A stretch of 64,000 nucleotides of DNA. Origin: Pseudomonas lundensis. Lineage in GTDB: Bacteria; Pseudomonadota; Gammaproteobacteria; Pseudomonadales; Pseudomonadaceae. The position numbers and the translations under genes were made by a program. The stretch is taken from NCBI RefSeq assembly GCF_001042985.1, contig NZ_JYKY01000008.1:1-64000 (forward strand), written 5' to 3'. Shown here piece after piece: positions 8,915 to 17,424 of this stretch. The notes under the pieces are model-generated. The model saw nothing but the letters and a program-made list of their open reading frames with translations. It had not been told where the DNA came from and did no database searches. How positions within the stretch are numbered: the stretch's first letter is position 1; every line of letters starts with the position of its first letter.

Positions 8915-8943
8915 TTATAAGTATCGGATATCGATATTTATAA
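8915..8943. promoter_or_regulatory. Probable IclR operator in the divergent promoter region
   Basis: A 29-base near-perfect palindrome: outer arms TTATAA, inner arms TATCG and CGATA, and a five-base centre GATAT. Only the base between inner and outer arms breaks symmetry. It lies 26 bases ahead of the IclR start and about 120 ahead of the binding-protein start, a position suited to controlling both genes. Confidence 0.6.
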
Positions 8944-8968
8944 CGTACATAAACGCCAAGGAAGCGTC

Positions 8969-9745
8969 ATGAGCGAACACAATAACCCCCTTTTCAATCA
9001 GTCGTTGGAGAAGGGCCTCGCGGTATTGCGCGGCTTTGGCGCAGCACGGCGAACCATGAACCTGGCTGATATTGCGCAGGTTGCGGGCATTAGCAAAAGC
9101 TCCGCCCAGCGAATGGTGCACACGCTCGAAGAGCTGGGCTATATCCGCAAGCATCCGCAAAGCCGCCGCTTCCAGTTAACGCCCAAAGTTATGGAAATCG
9201 GCTACAACTATTTAGCCGCGGACACACTCGTTGACGTTGCAAATCCTTACTTGGCGGAACTCAACCAACTCACTGGCGAAACCGTCAACCTGACCGAGCC
9301 TGACGGCGTGTCCATGGTGTATGTCGCGCGTTTTGTGGCGCCCAAATTCATCCCCATTCATATGCCGATTGGCAGCCGCATCCCCATGTACCTCAGTGGC
9401 GGCGGACGGGCCTACCTCAGCGGACTGCCTGACGAAGACGTGCACGCGGCCCTGCAAGCCAGCGATATTCGGCCTTTCACCCAGCACACGCTGACCGATC
9501 CGGCGGCTATTTTCGAACGCATACAAGCGGCCCGGAGCAAGGGCTACGCCACCAATAAGGAAGAAATGTTCCTGGGGGACATGACCCTTGCCGCGCCGGT
9601 GTACGGCAGCCATGGCCTGCCAGTGGCAGCCGTCCACGTGGTGGCGCCCAGCAGCCGCTGGAGCATGGAAGACGCAGAGCTCAAGATGGGCTCGGCCATC
9701 GTCCAGTGCGCGCGGGCAATCAGCAACGCCATCAGAACCTTGTGA
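8969..9745 (+). CDS. IclR family transcriptional regulator
   Basis: A 258-residue regulator. The N-terminal winged helix (LEKGLAVLRGFGAARRTMNL, ADIAQVAGISKSSAQRMVHTL) spans about residues 11-70, and the C-terminal IclR effector domain begins near residue 80. It is divergent from the amino-acid ABC/oxidase operon with a strong palindrome between, so it most likely controls that operon in response to the substrate or a product. The ATG at 8969 has AAGGAAG seven bases upstream. Confidence 0.9.
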   Translation: MSEHNNPLFNQSLEKGLAVLRGFGAARRTMNLADIAQVAGISKSSAQRMVHTLEELGYIRKHPQSRRFQLTPKVMEIGYNYLAADTLVDVANPYLAELNQLTGETVNLTEPDGVSMVYVARFVAPKFIPIHMPIGSRIPMYLSGGGRAYLSGLPDEDVHAALQASDIRPFTQHTLTDPAAIFERIQAARSKGYATNKEEMFLGDMTLAAPVYGSHGLPVAAVHVVAPSSRWSMEDAELKMGSAIVQCARAISNAIRTL

Positions 9746-9756
9746 GGCTTCACTAC

Positions 9757-9780
9757 AGATCGCGCCAGCTTGCGCGGTCT
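9757..9780 (+). terminator. Hairpin downstream of the IclR gene
   Basis: AGATCGCGC pairs with GCGCGGTCT (one G-T pair) around a six-base loop, 12 bases after the IclR stop. No T-run follows, so the terminator call is tentative. Confidence 0.45.
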
Positions 9781-9856
9781 GACACCCCTTGCAGATAAAT
9801 CAGCCTCCGGATTGGCGTATGATGCGCCGCAATTTCCTCATGTCCGGTAACTGTTT

Positions 9857-10912
9857 ATGTCCAGTGTTTCCTCAGTCAAACCTACACGGGGCTGGTCATT
9901 CTGGTGCAAGCCCCTGCTGTTCCTGCTGATAGCAGGCATTGGCCTGTATTACGTCAAGTGGTCGCCCTACTACGCCAAAGCCTTTTTGGCGGCAGACAAC
10001 CACAGCATTGGCGCCTCGATCCTCAACGATAACCAGGGCGAGCCCCTCGCCGCGGCACTGGCGTATGCCCAGGTGTATTTTCTGGCGATCTGGAAAGCCG
10101 CCGTTCTGGCAGTGATTCTCGGCTCGCTGATTCAAGTGCTGATCCCGCGCGACTGGTTGCTGCGCCTGTTCGGCAAGGCCGGTCTGGGTTCGACCCTGCG
10201 CGGCGGGCTGTTCGCCCTGCCGGGCATGATGTGCACCTGTTGCGCGGCCCCGGTTGCCGCCGGCATGCGCCGACAGAAGGTGTCGGTGGGCGCCGCCCTC
10301 GCCTTCTGGATTGCCAACCCGGTACTGAACCCGGCAACGCTGGTGTTCATGGGCTTTGTACTGGGCTGGGGGTTCAGTGCATTACGCCTGGTGGCCGGGT
10401 TGGTGCTGGTGATAGGCGTCTCGCTGATTGCCCAGCGCATCTCACGCCCGGAGAGCATTCCTGACGCGGCGCTGGACGCGATCTCCGATGCCAGCCAGGG
10501 CAATCAAGACCCGTTCTTGGTGCGCTGGGCGCGCACGTTGTGGCAATTGTTCTGGAATACCATTCCGGTGTATTTGCTGGCCGTCTTGCTGCTGGGCGCG
10601 GCCCGCGTGTGGCTGTTCCCGCACGTCGATGGCGCCATGAGCGACAGCCTGCTGTGGCTCGTCCCCCTGGCGATTGTCGGCACGCTGTTCGTGATCCCCA
10701 CTGCGGCGGAAATCCCGATTGTGCAAACGATGATGGCACTGGGCATGGGCACCGCGCCTGCTGTGGCCTTGCTGATGACCCTGCCCAGCGTGAGCCTGCC
10801 GTCGCTGTTGATGCTGCGCAAGGATTTCGACACCCGCGTGCTCGTCAGTGTGGCCGTGATGACCATGCTGGTGGGCATCCTCAGTGGGCTGGTGGGCATG
10901 TGGCTGCTCTGA
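9857..10912 (+). CDS. YraQ/DUF318-type permease
   Basis: A 351-residue inner-membrane protein with about eight to ten membrane segments. It carries two half-repeats of the UPF0718 (YraQ, ArsP_1) family; the first holds the cysteine motif PGMMCTCCAAPVAAGMRR and an NPVLNPATLVF segment, the second IPTAAEIPIVQTMMALGMG. Relatives include metal or organoarsenical exporters, and the CTCC motif suggests a soft-metal or thiol-linked substrate, but this is inference. It stands alone, with no arsenic or copper genes nearby. Confidence 0.82.
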   Translation: MSSVSSVKPTRGWSFWCKPLLFLLIAGIGLYYVKWSPYYAKAFLAADNHSIGASILNDNQGEPLAAALAYAQVYFLAIWKAAVLAVILGSLIQVLIPRDWLLRLFGKAGLGSTLRGGLFALPGMMCTCCAAPVAAGMRRQKVSVGAALAFWIANPVLNPATLVFMGFVLGWGFSALRLVAGLVLVIGVSLIAQRISRPESIPDAALDAISDASQGNQDPFLVRWARTLWQLFWNTIPVYLLAVLLLGAARVWLFPHVDGAMSDSLLWLVPLAIVGTLFVIPTAAEIPIVQTMMALGMGTAPAVALLMTLPSVSLPSLLMLRKDFDTRVLVSVAVMTMLVGILSGLVGMWLL

Positions 10913-11087
10913 ATCAGCGCACCCTGCACCGTCCCGGCCATTGCTTAATGCCATCATGAAAGCCTTGTTCCAGAGCGGTTAATTCAGTTTTAGTTAAGCT
11001 TCAACCGGTACTTTTTTTCATTCGGGTCAATGACGGCCCGTTTCTGGCCTCCACCAGAAATCTCTTCGCTTTGCCAAAAGAGGATGA

Positions 11088-11804
11088 ATGATGAGTACCA
11101 AGGATAATCAGTCGATAGCTGCAGCCACTGCCACCCCCGAAGCAGCGCTGCAGCACATCGTCGAAGGTTTTTTGCATTTTCATCACGACATCTTTCCGCA
11201 ACAGAAAGACCTGTTCAAAAAGCTGGCCACCGCCCAACGTCCCCGCGCCATGTTCATCGCCTGCGCCGATTCGCGCATCGTCCCCGAACTCATCACGCAA
11301 AGCGCGCCCGGCGATTTGTTTGTCACGCGCAATGTCGGCAATGTCGTGCCGCCCTACGGTCAGATGAACGGCGGCGTGTCCACGGCCATTGAATACGCCA
11401 ATCTGGTGCTGGGGGTGCAGCACATCATCGTGTGCGGGCACTCGGACTGCGGCGCGATGCGCGGTGTGCTCAACCCCGACAGCCTTGAAGCCATGCCCAC
11501 CGTCAAAGCCTGGCTGCGCCATGCCGAAGTGGCCAAGACCATGGTTCAAGAGAACTGCGCCTGCGCCAGCGAAACCGACAGCATGCACCGCCTGACCGAA
11601 GAAAACGTGATTGCCCAGCTGCAGCACCTGCGTACGCACCCGTCCGTGGCCTCCCGTCTGGCCAATGGCCAGTTATTTATCCATGGCTGGATCTACAACA
11701 TCGAAACCAGCGACATCAGCGCCTACGACGCCGAACAAGCGGCTTTCAGGCCCTTGAACGACGTGCACAACATCCCTTCTGCGACGCCCAAAGCGCGCTT
11801 CTGA
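11088..11804 (+). CDS. Beta-class carbonic anhydrase
   Basis: A 238-residue enzyme interconverting CO2 and bicarbonate in the cytoplasm. Zinc ligands are visible: Cys59 and Asp61 in CADSR, and His118 and Cys121 in CGHSDCGAM. The VTRNVGNVVPPY segment is typical of the prokaryotic beta class. Two adjacent ATG codons (11088, 11091) share an AGAGG site; the second is equally plausible. A SulP transporter follows 83 bases downstream, which suggests coupled bicarbonate handling. Confidence 0.95.
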   Translation: MMSTKDNQSIAAATATPEAALQHIVEGFLHFHHDIFPQQKDLFKKLATAQRPRAMFIACADSRIVPELITQSAPGDLFVTRNVGNVVPPYGQMNGGVSTAIEYANLVLGVQHIIVCGHSDCGAMRGVLNPDSLEAMPTVKAWLRHAEVAKTMVQENCACASETDSMHRLTEENVIAQLQHLRTHPSVASRLANGQLFIHGWIYNIETSDISAYDAEQAAFRPLNDVHNIPSATPKARF

Positions 11805-11887
11805 CCGACATTGACCGCGCCTCGTCCCGGCTGCCCGTCATGCAGCCGAACGTGGCGCTGGCTTGAACCTGTTTTGGGAGCATTTCC

Positions 11888-13429
11888 ATGCGTGCTGAAC
11901 ACTTGAGAAAAAACTTGCCCCGCGAGTTGATGGCCTCGGTGGTGGTGTTTCTGGTCGCCCTGCCTCTGTGCATGGGCATTGCCATCGCCTCCGGCATGCC
12001 GCCCGCCAAAGGCTTGATTACCGGCATCATCGGCGGGCTGGTGGTGGGCTGGATGGCGGGCTCGCCGTTACAGGTCAGCGGCCCGGCCGCCGGGTTGGCG
12101 GTGCTGGTCTTTGAAATCGTGCGCCAACACGGCATGGCCATGCTGGGGCCGATCCTGCTCCTGGCTGGCCTCTTGCAATTACTGGCCGGGCGTTTGCGGC
12201 TGGGCTGCTGGTTCCGCGTCACCGCCCCGGCCGTGGTGTATGGCATGCTCGCCGGGATTGGCGTGTTGATCGTGTTATCCCAACTGCATGTGATGCTCGA
12301 CGGCGCGCCGCAGCCCTCAGGGCTGGCGAACCTGACGGGCTTTCCGCACGCGTTGCTGGCAGCGCTGCCGACGCTGGGCGGCGGCCTCGGTTGGCAAGCC
12401 GGAGCGTTGGGGCTGGGGACCATTGTGGTGATGGCGTTGTGGGACAAATGCCGCCCGCAGCGTTTGCGATTTGTTCCCGGCGCGTTGCTGGGCGTCGGCC
12501 TGACCACCGGGATCAGCCTGCTACTGGAGCTGTCGGTCAAACGGGTCGAGGTGCCGGACAACCTGGCCGATGCCATCGACTGGCTGCGCCCCGCCGACCT
12601 GCTCAATCTGGCTGACCCGACCCTGCTACTGGCTGCCTTCACGGTCGCCTTCATTGCCAGTGCCGAAACCCTGTTATCGGCAGCAGCAGTGGATCGCATG
12701 CACAACGGCCAGCGCTCGGATTTTGACAAGGAGCTCAGCGCTCAGGGCGTCGGCAACATGCTGTGCGGCCTGTTCGGGGCATTGCCGATGACCGGGGTGA
12801 TCGTGCGCAGTTCGGCCAACGTTCAGGCCGGCGCCACCACGCGGCTGTCGGCCATGTTGCACGGCGCATGGCTACTGGCGTTCGTGGTGTTGCTGTCCAG
12901 CGTGCTGCAACGCATCCCGGTGGCAAGCCTCGCGGGTGTGCTGGTCTATACCGGGATCAAGCTGGTGGACGTCAAAGCCTTTCGCGGCCTGGCCCGTTAT
13001 GGCCGCATGCCGATGTTGACCTATGCCGCCACGGCACTGGCGATCATCTTCACCGACTTGCTGACGGGCGTGCTGGTGGGCTTTGCCCTGACGCTGGTCA
13101 AGCTGGCCTGGAAAGCGGCGCGCCTGAAAATCAGCCTCACCCCGTTATCGGCCCCGCATGAGATGGAGCTGCGCTTGTCAGGCGCGGCGACCTTCCTCAA
13201 AGTCCCCGCGCTGACGCGCACCCTGGGCCGGGTGCCTGCGGGTTCGATCGTGCACGTGCCACTGGGCAACCTCAGTTACATCGACCATGCCTGCCTGGAA
13301 CTGCTGGAGGAGTGGGCGCGGGCCAACGCGGCCAGCGGCTCAAGACTGATCATCGAACCCCGAGGGCTGAAACGTCGGCTGGAAGGACGAACCCGGACCA
13401 CGGCCGGTCTCGGCTCGACCGCCAACTGA
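11888..13429 (+). CDS. SulP family anion transporter with C-terminal STAS domain
   Basis: A 513-residue inner-membrane transporter. The SulP core (about residues 15-400) begins LPRELMASVVVFLVALPLCMGIAIASG and contains the STAETLLSAAAVDRM-like helix, here SAETLLSAAAVDRMHNGQ. A shorter STAS-like tail follows (VPAGSIVHVPLGNLSYIDHA). SulP proteins move sulfate, bicarbonate or other anions. Pairing with carbonic anhydrase directly upstream points to bicarbonate; this is inference from context. Confidence 0.9.
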   Translation: MRAEHLRKNLPRELMASVVVFLVALPLCMGIAIASGMPPAKGLITGIIGGLVVGWMAGSPLQVSGPAAGLAVLVFEIVRQHGMAMLGPILLLAGLLQLLAGRLRLGCWFRVTAPAVVYGMLAGIGVLIVLSQLHVMLDGAPQPSGLANLTGFPHALLAALPTLGGGLGWQAGALGLGTIVVMALWDKCRPQRLRFVPGALLGVGLTTGISLLLELSVKRVEVPDNLADAIDWLRPADLLNLADPTLLLAAFTVAFIASAETLLSAAAVDRMHNGQRSDFDKELSAQGVGNMLCGLFGALPMTGVIVRSSANVQAGATTRLSAMLHGAWLLAFVVLLSSVLQRIPVASLAGVLVYTGIKLVDVKAFRGLARYGRMPMLTYAATALAIIFTDLLTGVLVGFALTLVKLAWKAARLKISLTPLSAPHEMELRLSGAATFLKVPALTRTLGRVPAGSIVHVPLGNLSYIDHACLELLEEWARANAASGSRLIIEPRGLKRRLEGRTRTTAGLGSTAN

Positions 13430-13434
13430 CCGTG

Positions 13435-13475
13435 TTGAACAGGCCTGCCGCGGTCACTGCGGCAAGCCTGTTCAA
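13435..13475. terminator. Strong bidirectional hairpin between sulP and the AraC gene
   Basis: TTGAACAGGC(C)TGCCGC pairs with GCGGCA-AGCCTGTTCAA around a seven-base loop, with one bulged base. It lies between convergent genes and overlaps the stop codon of the AraC-type regulator. Confidence 0.75.
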
Positions 13476-14485
13476 TTGACGCCCAGAATCAGGCTGCGGT
13501 AATGCCCCGGGTTGGTCCCCGACCATTTGCGAAACGCTTTGTAGAACGAACTGGTGTCGGCAAACCCGAGGTGGGAGGCGATGTCGGCAAAACTCAATTC
13601 AGGCTCGGCCAGCCAGCCGATGGCCAACTCCTTGCGTACCCCGTCCTTGAGCCCCTGATACGTCTGCCCTTCTTCGGCCAGACGGCGGCGTAACGTCGAG
13701 GCTGACATGCACAGCGTGTGCGCCAGGCCTTCAGTCTCAGGCCACTGCGCAGCAGGCAGTTGTCGCAAACTGTGCTTGATCTGACTGGCCAGGCTTTGCG
13801 GGTCGCGGTACTTGACCAGAATATTGGCCGGTGCCTGCGCCAAAAAACGCTGCAGTTCGCCCTCAGTGCGCTTGATCGGCGCATCCAGGCAATCGGCCGC
13901 GAAAATCATCCGCGTGCGCGGGCGCCCGAAACGCAAATTCTCTGAAAACATCACCGCGTAATCGTCGCCATGCTCAGGCGGCGCACACCGCAGCTCGATG
14001 GCCAGGATCGGAATCCGCCGCCCGACCAGCCAGCACGCCACCCCGTGCACAATCATCCAGTACGTAAAGTAGGTGAAGGCCCGCGCCGGGTTGTCGTCAG
14101 GCTCGTGCAAGACAATCTCGGCCAGGCTCTGGCGCCGCACCAACGTGGCGGGCAGGCGTTCGAGCATCAACGACAAAAAGCCCAGCACCAGCTCCAGGCC
14201 CTGCACCAGCGTGGGCTGTGCCATGGCCGCACGGCACATGAACGCCAGGCTTCCGGCGCGCAGCTTGCGCGGGTCCATGCCAAAAAATTCATCGTCCAGA
14301 CGCTGCGCCAGCAAGCGCCACATGCGCGCATAGGTGTGGGCAGGCACGCGGCCTTCGGCGTCTTCCAGCAGCGCCGGATCAACCCCCACGGTGCGCAACA
14401 CATCCTGCATGACGAGCGGCGAAGCGCAGCTTTGCAACAGCGCTTCGCGCACCAACTGAATGGCGATGGTGTCTTTGTTCAACAT
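13472..14485 (-). CDS. AraC family transcriptional regulator (OruR/ArgR-like)
   Basis: A 337-residue regulator. An N-terminal ligand domain of the arabinose-binding-like type with the LAQRLDDEFFGMDPRKLRAGS segment covers about residues 25-205. A C-terminal AraC double helix-turn-helix covers about 235-335 (SASTLRRRLAEEGQTYQGLK, then LGFADTSSFYKAFRKWSGTNPG). It is directly upstream, on the same strand, of the KshA-like Rieske gene, with 75 bases between them and no terminator seen. That makes the Rieske gene its likely target; the inducer is unknown. Confidence 0.88.
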   Translation of the reverse strand: MLNKDTIAIQLVREALLQSCASPLVMQDVLRTVGVDPALLEDAEGRVPAHTYARMWRLLAQRLDDEFFGMDPRKLRAGSLAFMCRAAMAQPTLVQGLELVLGFLSLMLERLPATLVRRQSLAEIVLHEPDDNPARAFTYFTYWMIVHGVACWLVGRRIPILAIELRCAPPEHGDDYAVMFSENLRFGRPRTRMIFAADCLDAPIKRTEGELQRFLAQAPANILVKYRDPQSLASQIKHSLRQLPAAQWPETEGLAHTLCMSASTLRRRLAEEGQTYQGLKDGVRKELAIGWLAEPELSFADIASHLGFADTSSFYKAFRKWSGTNPGHYRSLILGVN

Positions 14486-14559
14486 TGGCCTTGATCCAAG
14501 CCTGATGGTGTTTAACTGTGGGCCATCTTAAGCAGCGTGGATCAAAAAGCCAGCGTTGA

Positions 14560-15597
14560 TCAGCGATTATCCACCGTGGTGAACTCGCGGCACTCGGCCA
14601 TGCTGGCCGGGATGCTGGCCTCATCGGTGAAGAACTGCTGATACCACTCGCGCAGCTGGTACACGGGGCCGTCGCCTTCCGCCAGCACCGGGTTGTTGAC
14701 GCGAATCTTGTGGGTCCAGATGTCCACGTCCTGATAGAACGAGTCGCGGTTGCGCTGCACGTAATCGATGGCCAGCGCTTCGTTTTGCGCGTCACTCCAG
14801 CCCGGCACTTTTTTCACCATGCAGCCAAAGCGCAATTCGAAACTGTTGGGGCCGATCGGCACGTGACAGTTGAGCAGGATGGACTTGATCTCTTGACCGT
14901 CGAACATGGCGCGCATGCGGGTAAAGTGCGTGGCCGGGCCGTAGTACGCCGATTCGGCGACCAGATCACCGCCCAGGCGCTCGGAGTCGCCATGGAAAAT
15001 CTGCTGGGCGATATGGCCCTGAAAAACGTTGTGAAAGTACTTGGTCGGTGTGCCGTGTACTGGGCCGAAATGCTGTGCGTCCACCAGGTTATCGACCAGC
15101 TCGCGTGGCTGGGTGTTGATGATCAGTTTGTCCATGTGCCAGCTGTGCAGCCACTCGTCACTGTCCATCTCGGGCAAGTGGGGGATCACCACGTCTTCGG
15201 CGGGCGGCTTGCCTTCGGGGTTGTTCCACACGAACAGCAGCTTGTTGACTTCACAGGTTTGCCAGGCGCGGGTTTTGGCTTTGGGCGGGATGCGCTTGCA
15301 GTAAGGGATTTCCACGCACTTGCCGCTGGCGTCGTATTGCCAATGATGGAACGGGCAGACGATGCGGTCGTTCTCAATCGTGCCTTGGGACAAGTCCGCG
15401 CCCATGTGCGGGCAGTGCGCGTCGAGCACGCTGATCGCCCCTGACGCAGTGGAAAAAGCCAGTAGCCGGGTGCCGAAAATGTTCAACGTATGCAGCTTGC
15501 CATCACGGAACTCGTCCGCTTCACCCAAGCAATGCCACCCCCGTCCGAAGCGCGGCGACAGGGCATTTTCGACGTGGATTTCTGCGAGCTTAGTCAT
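14560..15597 (-). CDS. Rieske non-heme iron oxygenase, KshA-like
   Basis: A 345-residue oxygenase component. Rieske cluster ligands are Cys62, His64, Cys81 and His84 (CPH-x16-CPFH). The mononuclear iron site shows His176 and His181 in NLVDAQHFGPVHG. The segment CVEIPYCKRIPPKAKTRAW and the C-terminal REWYQQFF match the signature of 3-ketosteroid 9-alpha-hydroxylase (KshA), which opens steroid ring B. I start at 15597, where GGAGG lies upstream; a longer reading lacks a ribosome site. No reductase (KshB) is encoded in this window. The KshA family call is from memory; a related Rieske oxygenase acting on another alicyclic substrate is possible. Confidence 0.8.
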   Translation of the reverse strand: MTKLAEIHVENALSPRFGRGWHCLGEADEFRDGKLHTLNIFGTRLLAFSTASGAISVLDAHCPHMGADLSQGTIENDRIVCPFHHWQYDASGKCVEIPYCKRIPPKAKTRAWQTCEVNKLLFVWNNPEGKPPAEDVVIPHLPEMDSDEWLHSWHMDKLIINTQPRELVDNLVDAQHFGPVHGTPTKYFHNVFQGHIAQQIFHGDSERLGGDLVAESAYYGPATHFTRMRAMFDGQEIKSILLNCHVPIGPNSFELRFGCMVKKVPGWSDAQNEALAIDYVQRNRDSFYQDVDIWTHKIRVNNPVLAEGDGPVYQLREWYQQFFTDEASIPASMAECREFTTVDNR

Positions 15598-15716
15598 TTT
15601 TATTATTCCTCCGGTTAAAGGCCACGGGACCTGCCCGATGATCTTCAACCAGGGCAGGCGCGGGTTCATCGTTCAGATGGACTAGAAGCCGCCCCTCACC
15701 CCGGCTCAACCTTTGG

Positions 15717-16544
15717 CTACCACTGCACAATCGCGTGCTCACGTGCAAAAGGCTGGCAATGAATGGTCTTGCGCTGATGATCCACCGCCGCAGGATCGGT
15801 GGCCAGCCACAGCATCACCGCCGCGGGCACCTGGGGCGGCGCTGACCCCGCCCGCAGGGCGATCACACCCTTGTCGCCAATGGTGGCCCGCAAGGCGTCT
15901 GTGGTGACCACCCCCGGATTGAGCGTATAGGCGCGGATGCCCTGCTCCCCCAGCTCCACCGATAAAATCCCCGACAGCCTTGAGACCACCGCCTTGCCCG
16001 CGCCATAGGCATAGCCCCAACCGCCCTTGCCCGCCGCCACGGGCGGGTCGCTTTCGCCTGCACCGGAGGTCACGTTAATCACCACCCCGCCGCCCTGCTC
16101 CAGCATCCCGTCGACCACGGCGCGGGTCAGCAAAAAGGGCGTCATCACATACCCTTGAAACACCCGTTCAAGGGTCGTCGGGTCCAGCGCCATAAAGGCT
16201 GCGTTCAAATCGCTGCCCTGATAAATGGCGTTATTGATCAGCACATCCACCCGGCCGTATTCAGCAAACACCGCCTTGCTGGCAGCCAGTACCGACGCGC
16301 TGTCGAGCAAATCCATGGGGACCACCAGCGCCTTGCGACCCAGCGCGCGGATCGCCTCGGCGGTGCCGTTCAGACTGCCCGGCAACGGCGTGCCGTCGGG
16401 GTTTGACAACCCATGGGTGTGGCGCTCACCTTCTTCCACGCTGCGGGCGCTGATGGCCAAATCAAACCCGGCACGGGCAAACGCCAACGCGGTTTCACGC
16501 CCGATGCCACGGCTGGCACCGGTCACAAATGCGACTTTATTCAT
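15717..16544 (-). CDS. Short-chain dehydrogenase/reductase
   Basis: A 275-residue SDR. The cofactor motif TGASRGIG is at residues 9-16, followed by an extended loop (RSVEEGERHTHGLSNPDG) seen in a subset of SDRs. Then come the NNA motif, a catalytic serine in INVTSGAGE and Tyr-x3-Lys in YAYGAGKA. It oxidises or reduces a hydroxyl/keto group on a catabolic intermediate. Fifteen bases separate it from the upstream HsdA-like SDR, so the two are co-transcribed. The substrate is unknown; a steroid or alicyclic alcohol is suggested by the neighbours. Confidence 0.85.
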   Translation of the reverse strand: MNKVAFVTGASRGIGRETALAFARAGFDLAISARSVEEGERHTHGLSNPDGTPLPGSLNGTAEAIRALGRKALVVPMDLLDSASVLAASKAVFAEYGRVDVLINNAIYQGSDLNAAFMALDPTTLERVFQGYVMTPFLLTRAVVDGMLEQGGGVVINVTSGAGESDPPVAAGKGGWGYAYGAGKAVVSRLSGILSVELGEQGIRAYTLNPGVVTTDALRATIGDKGVIALRAGSAPPQVPAAVMLWLATDPAAVDHQRKTIHCQPFAREHAIVQW

Positions 16545-16559
16545 GGCAATTCCTTGGGT

Positions 16560-17327
16560 TTAAAACCGTTGTGGACGCGCCTTGGCATCCATCCCGCCAT
16601 CGACAAACAGCACGCTGCCGGTGATGAAACTGGCCTGCGGCGATTGCAAAAAGGCCACGGCCTGCGCGATTTCGGCTGGGTCGCCCGCACGCCCCAGCGG
16701 CGCCACAAAGTCGCGCACAGCCTGACCGAAGCGGGCATCGTCCTTGGCGGCTTGGTGCAGCGGCGTCTCGACAGCGCCGGGGGCGATCACATTCAGGCGG
16801 ATGCCCTGGGCGGCCCATTGCACCGCTTTGCGCCGCGCATCGCAGGTGACGGCGTATTTGGAGCCCGCATACGCGATGTGCGGCTGAGCCAGGGCATCGG
16901 CCAACGCCAGCGCCTGCGCTTCCTCCCCTGCCAACAGGGCGGCCACCATCGGTTGTTGCTCAGCGCCGGCGTGGGTTGCAGCCACCGAACCGATCACCAG
17001 CGCGGCCGGTTGCGTGCCTTTTGACAGCGCCTCGGCCAACCCGTCAAGCAACTCACTGACGCCAAAATAATTGACCGCCAGCACCAGGCTGCTAGACGAC
17101 GCGGTCACCCCCAGCCCGGCGCAACACACCAGCCCGTCCAGCACGCCCTCGCACTGCTCCAACACCTGCGCCACCGCGCCTTGCCTGCCTGCTGTGCTGG
17201 ACAAGTCGGCGATCACGTCGGCCTGGGCGCGATCAATCCCGATGATGCGATGACCGGCTGCGCGCAACACCTCACACACGGCCGCGCCGATCCCGGATGC
17301 AGAACCGCTGACAGCTGTAACTGGCAT
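16560..17327 (-). CDS. SDR similar to 3-alpha-hydroxysteroid dehydrogenase/carbonyl reductase
   Basis: A 255-residue SDR whose whole length recalls Comamonas HsdA: SGSASGIGAA at 7-16, ADVIADLSS at 36-44, DGLVCCAGLG at 64-73, AVNYFGVSELLD, catalytic Ser114, Tyr153 and Lys157 (YAGSK), and the C-terminal end RPQRF. Those enzymes interconvert 3-alpha-hydroxy and 3-keto steroids. The DVIADLS segment and the missing canonical NNAG motif also occur in the HsdA/coniferyl-alcohol dehydrogenase branch, so another alcohol is possible. Start at 17327 has GAGGA upstream. First gene of the SDR pair. Confidence 0.8.
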   Translation of the reverse strand: MPVTAVSGSASGIGAAVCEVLRAAGHRIIGIDRAQADVIADLSSTAGRQGAVAQVLEQCEGVLDGLVCCAGLGVTASSSSLVLAVNYFGVSELLDGLAEALSKGTQPAALVIGSVAATHAGAEQQPMVAALLAGEEAQALALADALAQPHIAYAGSKYAVTCDARRKAVQWAAQGIRLNVIAPGAVETPLHQAAKDDARFGQAVRDFVAPLGRAGDPAEIAQAVAFLQSPQASFITGSVLFVDGGMDAKARPQRF

Positions 17328-17424
17328 AGGGTTTTCCTCGTTAAGTGCAGGCCCTTGGCGGCCTGATGGGCATTGAGCCGACGGCGATATCACACCTCGC
17401 CGTCAGCTCGCGAATATCAGCCGC

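Noticed and set aside
12391..12862. Short open frames inside the SulP gene on both strands
   Set aside because: They are out-of-frame readings of a conserved transporter without their own start signals.
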